Of a stretch of DNA of 64,000 nt, positions 57,163-64,000 are shown one piece after another. Position 1 is the first letter of the stretch; each line of letters opens with the position of its first letter. The notes beneath the pieces were generated by a model that had not been told where the DNA came from, ran no database searches, and saw only the letters and a list, made by a program, of their open reading frames with translations. Made by a program: the position numbers and the translations under genes. This DNA comes from Chrysogorgia sp. JL179-B06 (lineage: Eukaryota > Cnidaria > Anthozoa > Scleralcyonacea > Chrysogorgiidae): contig JAYKKM010000066.1 in the NCBI GenBank assembly GCA_035772405.1, positions 186,001 to 250,000 of the forward strand, written 5' to 3'.

Positions 57163-57363
57163 CTAAGTATCTGAAGAATGTAACCAAGAGATACAGGGGA
57201 TGTAGAGCTGGTCAAAGAGTAAATAGAGGAAAAGGATTTTAAGTATACGTGTAATTATTACCCAGAGGTCATGCTTTGGTGGATCGAAAACATCTATCGA
57301 CCAAGGCAGAGCTCGGCCTTGTTCACTCATCAAGGTAAAAATCACTGATAAATGTGGACCCAC
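57163..57363 (-). other. Unassigned open frame
   Basis: The frame reads GPHLSVIFTLMSEQGRALPW, SIDVFDPPKHDLWVIITRIL, then a hydrophobic stretch. I recognise no family, although the translation does not look random. Confidence 0.3.
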
Positions 57364-57399
57364 TGTGCCAAAAGTTGTCCCAAAGTGTATGGTACTAAA

Positions 57400-58285
57400 T
57401 ACCTGCTTTTTTATTAAACCTGCCCCAGCACTTTATGCAGAGCTCAAATCGAACATGATTGACATTTGCTTTATCTCCGAGACATGGTTAAATAACAAGG
57501 TTCAGTCGCATCTGATTTGTCCTGATGGATGCATATTGTCAAGAAAAGATCGTCCGTGTCTACGAGGTGGCGGAGGGTAGCTATAATTTGTCGCACAGAG
57601 TGGCAGATTGAGATATATGGCTTAGGGAACAATCTTGAATGTATTTGGTTAAGACTACTACACCCAATACAGAATACTATGTAGCGGCGGTTTATCACCC
57701 ACCTGATCCTATTTATGAGGCCAATGAATTGCTGAATTGTATCTCTGAAACCTACAAGCAAATTTTGTACTCCGATCCAAATTCTAGGATTATTATCGCT
57801 GGTTATATAAATCAATTGAACATAAGTGATCTGATTAGTCAACATGGCTTGCAACAGATGGTAAAAACCCGTACTAGAGGACAGCGCATTTTCGACGTTT
57901 TTGTGACAAATCGGCCTTTCCTGTGGAAATCAGCAACCTTCTTCAAAAGCCTTGTACAATCTGACCACTTGGCTGTGCTGATATCACCTTTGGGAGCCAC
58001 TGTAAAATAGATATGGATAGAAAGCTGGAAACGTTCGACTGGGGTTCTATTGATTACTGCCGTAATCCCAATGAAAGTGTCCGTCTATTGAATGATACTC
58101 TATTTGTAATGTTCAATAATTGTTTTCCACTTATAGGAGTTAATGTCTCATCAAGACACCCACCATACATGTTTCCATTGGTAAAACACCTATGTAGAAT
58201 CAGATGCAGTAACTCTTGAAGGCAAGTTCACAATTACAATCTAGCAGTCCAAGATAAAATAAACAAATTAGAGCCAATCAAGTGA
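57400..58285 (+). pseudogene. Non-LTR retrotransposon endonuclease region
   Basis: Three frame pieces cover an APE-type endonuclease: MIDICFISETWLNNKVQSHL, then LECIWLRLL/TTPNTEYYVAAVYHPPDP, NSRIIIAGYINQLN, TRGQRIFDVFVTNRPF and VQSDHLAVLISP, then the start of the RT linker (58013-58219, DWGSIDYCRNPNES). In active enzymes GD[FI]N carries a catalytic Asp; here it reads GYIN, so that Asp is replaced by Tyr. Frame breaks near 57585 and 58010. It is cut at about 58290, where a minus-strand element ends in (ATT)n. Confidence 0.7.
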
Positions 58286-58294
58286 ATGCTACTA

Positions 58295-60740
58295 CTACTA
58301 ATAATAATAATAATTGGTTTATTAAATACCTCTTGCAGAATTAACTGAATTACTGGTAAATTACAAAATACATAATCAATTTACTATAGACTACAACAAC
58401 ACTTACAAATATTTTACAGTTACAAATTCACTTAGTCGTTTAGTATTACACATCATGGGCCTTTCAGAAATACCAGATCTCAAATTATATCTCCTGGAGC
58501 TACGGACAACCCTAGAATGGATGGTCAAATAAAGTGGGTTGTCCGGCTTCATCCCCTTAATAAACCTTTTACACAGAACCTCTCTTCTATCATGTAATGT
58601 TGGAATATCTGCTTTAATTAAAGACTCCTCATAACTTACACCAGGGAATATTATTGCAAGGGCACGTTTCTGAATTCTCTCCAACGCAGCTACCAAAAAC
58701 AACGGGAGATTTGCATATGCCGCAGCACCGTATTCTATGATAGAACGAATTAACGAACAGTATACTAATACAACATCACGATCACTTCTTAAGCATTCGA
58801 AGAGCATACAATCTCTTGTTCACCTTCGTGATAATGCAGTTGCAGGAGCATCCCACGTCAAATCGTCAGAGATCATAATACCAAGCAATTTAAATGACTT
58901 GACGCACTCTATATCACAATCACTGACCGTAATGGGACGCCACACGCAACTGCGAAACTTCAAGAAATCGACTGACATAGTCTTACACTTATTCGAATTA
59001 AGGCGCATGTTATTGTAAACCGCAAAGCTATGGATGTCATCTACCATAAAATTCATAACAGAAGGGGAATTCCTCGGAACAATCTCTAAAACGGTTAGAT
59101 CATCCACATACTTAGCCCGGGGCAACCACGAAGCAACGAGATCATTTACCATCACAGCGAATAGAATAGGACCTAATTTAGTACCCTGAGGGATCCCACC
59201 ATTCAAACTAAGTGTATCAGAAGATGACGATGAAATGCGGACAAACTGTCTACCCTGTAGGAAAGCCGCAACCCATATTAACAAAGAACCGTGAATGTTA
59301 AACTGAGATAATTTACGTAATAGAATATGATGGTCTATCAGATCAAAGCCTTTTCGAAAGTCTGCAAAAAAAGAGTCTAACAGCACAGTCCCCTTTGTCA
59401 AGTGCATCCAACAACAAATGTAAGATGTATACTATAGCTTGAGTTGTTGAATTTCCTGCCGTCGCAAATTGCTTGCAATCAAGTTTACACAAAATGGGTG
59501 GGAGGATCCTAGCCAATGTAAAACCCTCCATCACATTCGCAATCTGGCAGGTAAGAGAAATAGGTCTAATATCATTCTCAACGCTTTTGGGTGGCTTCTG
59601 CTTTGGGAGTGGGCAAACAACGGCACTCTTCAATTAGTCAGGTAGAAATCCCCTCATGTAGCGATACATTGTATAGTTCCGCAACAACGGGAGCCAACTC
59701 AATCGCAAACAGTTTGAGAATCTTGTTGGGAATTCCATCCGGGCCTGGAGCTTTCTTAACTTTGATGGAGAGAAGGGCCTTCTGAGCTTCCCATGGTGTA
59801 ACAAAGAAATCGTCAGGAATCTCTGTGGTATTCACAGCTATACTAGAGACATCACTAGGTGTTAAAGGGTCAAACTGCGATGTCAGCCCCACAAAAAAGC
59901 AGTTGATCTTCTCAAAGTGATTGAATGTTGTCAATATTTGTACCGTCAATCAGCTGGCTAAACCAATAACCCTCGCTGGATGAAACACCGGACAGTCCTT
60001 TGACTTCCTTCCACCATCTGCCAATATTAGACTCCTTCAAATTTCTAACTTTGGAATTATAAAAGGCCTTTTTGCAATGCCTGATCGACCACTGCACTTT
60101 GTTACGCCAAAGTCTAAATAACGGCGAGTCTTTGCCAAATTGGGAAAGACATTTTTGCCTTCCGGCGATCATGGTCTTGATACTTGAACTCAACCAAGCT
60201 TTATCACTATCATGAGTGTTGGAAACCCTTGAAGGCAGTAAATGTTCAATAGCTTCAGATAGTATTCGATATGATGGAAAGTGTCCCATTGGAATGAAGT
60301 TATCCACCTACCAAATGCCATAATGGCACTCTCCCTTGTGTCACATGTGGCCACAGTTCTTTTAGAAGGCCTTTCGAGCGGGGCATTCGGTCGGATGAGA
60401 ACGCAGTAGTGATCACTAGCCCCAAGTTTAGGCAACTGCATTGGTGGGACTGATAACATCTTAGGGAGGTTAGTCAAACACCAGTCGAGAGTTCTACTGT
60501 CACGTGTCAGAACCTTGATAATTTGTGTCAAACCGCACACACATCTGATGGTAGTGGGAGAGATCTTAGTGGAGTTGGGGTTGAAGTCACCAGTAATACA
60601 TACTAGACAGTCAGGATGATTAGCCATATACGAATCCACATTCCCTTGGATATGATTATAAAGATTGTCGTTGTTATCAACAGTAGCTTGCATAATCCGA
60701 ATACCATTCGATTTGGGTAATCCGAATACTTCAAAGGATT
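58295..60740 (-). mobile_element. 5'-truncated CR1/L2-like retrotransposon with (ATT)n tail
   Basis: Reading leftward it runs from partial endonuclease to RT, then a 3' end with aataaacca followed by (att)n at about 58297-58320. It has abutted or inserted into the plus-strand endonuclease copy, giving a convergent arrangement. Confidence 0.75.
58403..60693 (-). pseudogene. Endonuclease-reverse transcriptase (non-LTR ORF2), broken
   Basis: The endonuclease C-terminal half (60693-60190) shows CLVCITGDFNPNST, with the GDFN acid intact, DSRTLDWCLTN and GASDHYCVLI, with the SDH box. The linker (60307-59912) has WRNKVQWSIRHCKKAFYN. RT blocks: KAPGPDGIPNKILKLFA, FRKGFDLIDHHILL, GGIPQGTKLGPILF and AKYVDDLTVLEIV (catalytic YVDD). 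The C-terminal part is ALERIQKRALAIIFPG and RRYNLRSGISERP. The frame changes about five times (near 60300, 59940, 59640, 59390, 58820). It is close kin to the copy at 48-49.5 kb. The first ~100 residues of endonuclease are missing. Confidence 0.8.
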
Positions 60741-61454
60741 AAATCCGAATATTATCAAGTAGATTTGGGTAATCCGAATACTATTAAACATACATCGAAG
60801 CAGCGAGCATCAAAGCAATCATCGCCAGAGGGCGGCAGAGCTCTGGGTACGAGAATGGTTCAGTTGCTTTCGCGAGAAGTCTGGGATGGACAAAATCTGA
60901 TTTTTTCCAAATTAAAATTACGTTTTTCGGTGTTTCATTTTTTCTTTATTTTCTTAAATTGTCGTCTGGTTATGGTTTTCGTATATGGCTTTTTTATATG
61001 TGTTTTGTGCTGGGCACTACTTATATTTATTATACAAAGAAAATTCGTTTGACAAGTCTTAGACCACACCGGGATAACTTTTTTTATAGTGCGCACGTTT
61101 CATACGCTTTTGTTGTGATATCATCATGGTAAGCGGGATGAAATCCGCTCATACAAACGCGAGCCAGTAACCAGAACGCTTACCGTATTGAAGCCCCTTA
61201 AAGACTATGGCGCCGCAAGATGACGAAGATAGCGAAATTTTCGTCTGTTTACACTTCAAAGGATAAACTGTAGTGCTTTCTGCTAACCTCTTGTCACCCG
61301 GTGAAATTATACCTATAAATTATAGCTTTTAAACGCAGTACTACAACTATAGCCTGCAAGCTATGGAATGCCATGTATCCAAAATTATTTAGCGTAAATT
61401 ATATGATTCATATTAAATTTCTTTAAATGTCATTTACAAATAGTTCAAAAACGT
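60741..61454. other. No recognisable gene
   Basis: Short hydrophobic frame at 60765-61052 only. No motif. Confidence 0.4.
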
Positions 61455-61460
61455 TTGATT

Positions 61461-61813
61461 CATTATTTGAAATAATGTAGACAGAAAAGCCACTATATAT
61501 CATACCATGAAATACAAGTCTACTCATGGTTTGATGTTATGCAAATTGACAACAAGTTCATTATATCAAATAATGACGTGCGTAATAACTTGTGGTTTGA
61601 TATAATGTCAACGCCATAGTATCGTTATATCAAACCATGACCGCTATTAAACTTGTTCGCCATGTGTTCAAATGAAGCATCTACCGTGATAGTCATTATA
61701 TCAAACAATGAGGTGATAGCGCAAACATATAAAATGAAAGTGGAACAAGGAAAGCATTATATCAAATAATGTTGCATGACGTGCCAAGAGTCGAAAAAAT
61801 ATATCAAATAATG
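61461..61813. repeat. Array of nine 17-bp palindrome-like motifs, alternating orientation
   Basis: Motif CATTATATCAAAYAATG and its complement occur at 61461, 61494, 61525, 61559, 61591, 61623, 61694, 61755 and 61797. The first six are spaced 31-34 bp apart and alternate in direction (reverse, forward, reverse, forward, reverse, forward); the last three are all forward. Spacers are not conserved. No gene overlaps. Confidence 0.8.
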
Positions 61814-61993
61814 TTATTAGACCTATGGGTCCAAAAACGCATCCGGTAGGAGAATGAGAACTAACGAAAATGAGAACTAACTAAACGTGACAATTTCACT
61901 GCTAGACAGATATTTACAGTGCGTCAGTTTGCTTCTTCCGCCTTCGATCACCAAGTTTTTCAAATATGTTTTAAAAGTAACAGGGTATTTATC

Positions 61994-62089
61994 ATGGCGA
62001 CCAACGAACAAGACATTGCGGCTGCCATATCAAGAGCCGTGGCAGGATCAGTGTTGAGTTTGGTATTGTCGCAATGTTCCAACAGCCAG
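61994..62089 (+). pseudogene. Short first exon inside the TIR element
   Basis: ATG at 61994 opens MATNEQDIAAAISRAVAGSV, ending at a cag|gtgtgt donor at 62089. An inverted, stop-containing copy lies at about 62880-62990 on -, as expected for sequence within a long TIR. No continuation found. Function unknown. Confidence 0.35.
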
Positions 62090-62391
62090 GTGTGTATAGA
62101 TGTCACATGAAGAGTTGACTATATTGTGTTACTGCGGTGTTATTTTCACAAAACAAACGTGATAAGCACACAGAAATAAGTTCATATCGATCTTCTCTAC
62201 ACATTATTTCAATATCGCTAGGTTTGTGCGCAAATATAACAAATGAAAGATAACAAATTAATATTCAGCAAAAGGAAGGTTTTAAAAAATATATAGTTTG
62301 AGACATGGAGTTTGTTGGATTCCTTCAAAAGCGCTCTCAGGAATTAAAAATATCCCAGGGGAGCATGATCGCACATAAATTATTTCGGGTC

Positions 62392-62435
62392 AATCTCGTT
62401 CCCATAGCCTTCGCCGCGCCTCTGGGAACGAGATT
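62392..62435. mobile_element. 44-bp palindromic mini-insertion, copy 2
   Basis: aatctcgttcccatagcc...tctgggaacgagatt, close kin of 55138-55183. The flanks atttcgggtc and gatccgggtt are similar (7 of 10), perhaps a decayed duplication. Confidence 0.7.
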
Positions 62436-62534
62436 GATCCGGGTTTATCTCCGCTCACCCCACCATCACAGTACTTTCCGCGCATGGAGACAAAATGCAC
62501 TGGGTACGAGGTTGGGTTCTGTACATATTAGTTT

Positions 62535-62640
62535 TAGGGATATGCTTCATGGCAACAATACATGTAGTCTCCCACCATATTTTACGGTTAGGGTTAGGAT
62601 TAGGCTTAAGGGTATAAAAAATAGATGGAAAGTCCCGGTA
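62535..62640. mobile_element. Truncated copy of the telomere-core MITE
   Basis: Shares agggatatgcttcatggcaa, cagtctcccaccatatttta-like sequence and cggttagggttaggattagg with the element at 48370-48520, but lacks the inverted right end. Confidence 0.7.
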
Positions 62641-63027
62641 ATAATCTCATTTCGTTGCTGATAGAATGCTAATTTGTTACCTTTCATTTGTTATATTTGT
62701 GCAAAAACCTAGCGATATTTAAATTAAGCGCTGAGAAGATCGATATGAACTTATTTTTGTGTGCGCATCACGTTTGTTTTGTGAAAACAACACAGTAACA
62801 CAAATATAAGTGAATTCTTCATGTGACATATATATGCATCTGATCTGCCTCTGCTCTGTATTTGGTATTGTACTCATGGCTGTTGGCGTGATGGTATTCT
62901 GCGACAATACCAAACTCGACGCCGCTTCTGCCGCGGCTCTTGATCATGGCTCTTGATCATGGCAGCCGCAAGGTCTTGTTAGTTGTTCGCCATGATATAT
63001 ACCATCTTTTGATCACAGCATCATATT

Positions 63028-63560
63028 TTAAGTCGGGCGTATCTTCCTCTTAAAACAATCAATCGTATCGGCCAATTTAGCTTCCTGCGAAAGATCATTC
63101 CCCAACATGGCACCACTATATTTAAAATATTTCTTTAAAAATTCAGTTCTGAACTTCGGAAGTGTTAGATCAGTATCACTATTTCGTAGGTTATGAAACT
63201 CTCCTTTCACAAAAGGATTTTTTTAGACCTGGGGCAGTGTGGTCATACAACGTAACGCTTTACATCCAACGTTTCCCATGATAGAGTGTCAAGAACATCG
63301 ACTGACCTAACGTCATAATTGGCTCCCGTAATTACTCTTGCTGCTCGAGATTGAAATTTTTGTAATTTATCTTGGAGCAATTTCCCACAGTTGTCCCATA
63401 AGGGGAACTGCAGTAATCAAAGTAAGGCTGTGAGGCTTAGCACGTCTGATAGCCCCAATACCAGCACTTGCCTTCTTGCATATTGTCTCAATATGTTTTT
63501 CCCAGCTCAGTTTTTCGTCGATTTCTACCCCTAAAGATTTATGAGAGGTAGTTCAAGAGA
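63028..63560 (-). pseudogene. Non-LTR RT C-terminal remnant
   Basis: Reading leftward in changing frames: GVEIDEKLSWEKHIETICKK, ASAGIGAIRRAKP, CSPLWDNCGK-like, then GEFHNLRNSDTDLTLPKFRT, KYFKYSGAMLGNDLSQEAKL and a stop at 63028. This is the end of a jockey/CR1-like ORF2. At least three frame breaks. Confidence 0.65.
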
Positions 63561-63689
63561 CTGGTTCGTTGAAAACTTGACGGTCGAAAACGGAAGAAGC
63601 AAACTGACGCACTGTGAATCTCTGCCTAGCAGTGAAATTGTCGGGTTTTGTTTAGTTAGTTCTCGTTTTCGTTAGTTCTCATTCTCCTA

Positions 63690-64000
63690 AAAATTAAATT
63701 ATCCTTAAAAATTCCGGGGCTCACATAAGAAATGCCATTTGAAAAGCCTCCACATAAACACCTTATATAAAATAGCCTTGCTATGTATAAAAAACAATTA
63801 AAATAGCATGGACAATTCTATTTTTATAGGGAATTCTATTTTCTGCGTTCTCTTGCCCGTTGAATTTTTATTCGTACTGCATTGTGGTACATTACGTTCT
63901 ACGTCAATCGTCGGATTTATTGCTGCCTTTTGGTAAACATAGTTTGACTAAAGGTAAGGTTATAAGTATTTAGTGTTAATGACTTTAACATTTTTTGTTA
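63690..64000. other. No recognisable gene
   Basis: AT-rich; nothing supported. Confidence 0.5.

Larger units (their letters stand above)
61849..63687. mobile_element. TIR element with ~400-bp ends, TA target, interrupted
   Basis: The left end (ggagaatgagaactaacg...ctgctagacaga...gtcagtttgcttcttccg) recurs inverted at the right (63545-63687). Inner TIR sequence around 61990-62265 recurs inverted at 62668-63000. TA lies at both borders (61847-61848, 63688-63689). Between the right inner and outer parts sits an RT remnant (63005-63560). A MITE-like piece and a 44-bp palindrome lie in the centre. Confidence 0.7.

Noticed and set aside
61461..61813. CRISPR array
   Set aside because: Spacing superficially fits, but the motif alternates strand and is only 17 bp, no cas genes are present, and the genome is eukaryotic.

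Overview
This window looks like a transposon-dense stretch of an invertebrate nuclear genome, most likely a cnidarian (probably an anthozoan such as a coral). That is inference. The DNA is AT-rich, genes have short introns with GT/AG borders, TTAGGG-like tracts occur, and many fragments resemble repetitive predicted proteins I associate with cnidarians. I found no convincing ordinary host gene. Almost everything recognisable is a mobile element, usually broken and often nested.

Layout. 1.0-9.1 kb: one DNA transposon with ~470-bp terminal inverted repeats (TIRs), carrying a long minus-strand transposase gene (tentatively Academ-type), split by a 5'-truncated non-LTR retrotransposon. 9.3-12.5 kb: a Kolobok-type element (TTAA target duplication) with a THAP exon on + and a P2X7-tail-like gene on -. 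12.7-15.5 kb: a tRNA-SINE, several MITEs, a DIRS fragment and a tyrosine-recombinase fragment. 17.6-20.9 kb: a TIR element encoding DDE transposase, OTU protease and CXC domain, with a palindromic tRNA-SINE pair inside its right end. 21-30 kb: remnants of family-B DNA polymerase, Ty3/gypsy, a non-LTR reverse transcriptase (RT), an OB-fold/zinc-ribbon protein, a HUH/SF3 Rep-like gene and a Tc1/mariner transposase. 33-41 kb: zinc-binding exon, ZMYM/hAT-like transposase and Penelope-like fragments. 42.4-48.0 kb: a second, larger Kolobok with a nine-exon THAP transposase and a convergent P2X7-tail-like gene, landed in a minus-strand non-LTR element. 49.6-52.2 kb: remnant of a second Academ-type gene. 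52.5-55.5 kb: a recombinase-like gene interrupted by a 1.55-kb foldback element. 56-64 kb: further non-LTR remnants, a palindromic-motif array and a TIR element.

The most unusual system is the repeated pairing, in two clearly different Kolobok elements, of a THAP transposase with an opposite-strand gene for a Cys-rich domain like the cytoplasmic tail of vertebrate P2X7. Both elements also have a TGACGTCA site in their terminal repeats. The OTU-CXC transposon and the Rep-like HUH/SF3 gene are the next most notable. Nearly all coding regions carry stops, frameshifts or insertions and are described as pseudogenes; exon borders are read by eye.
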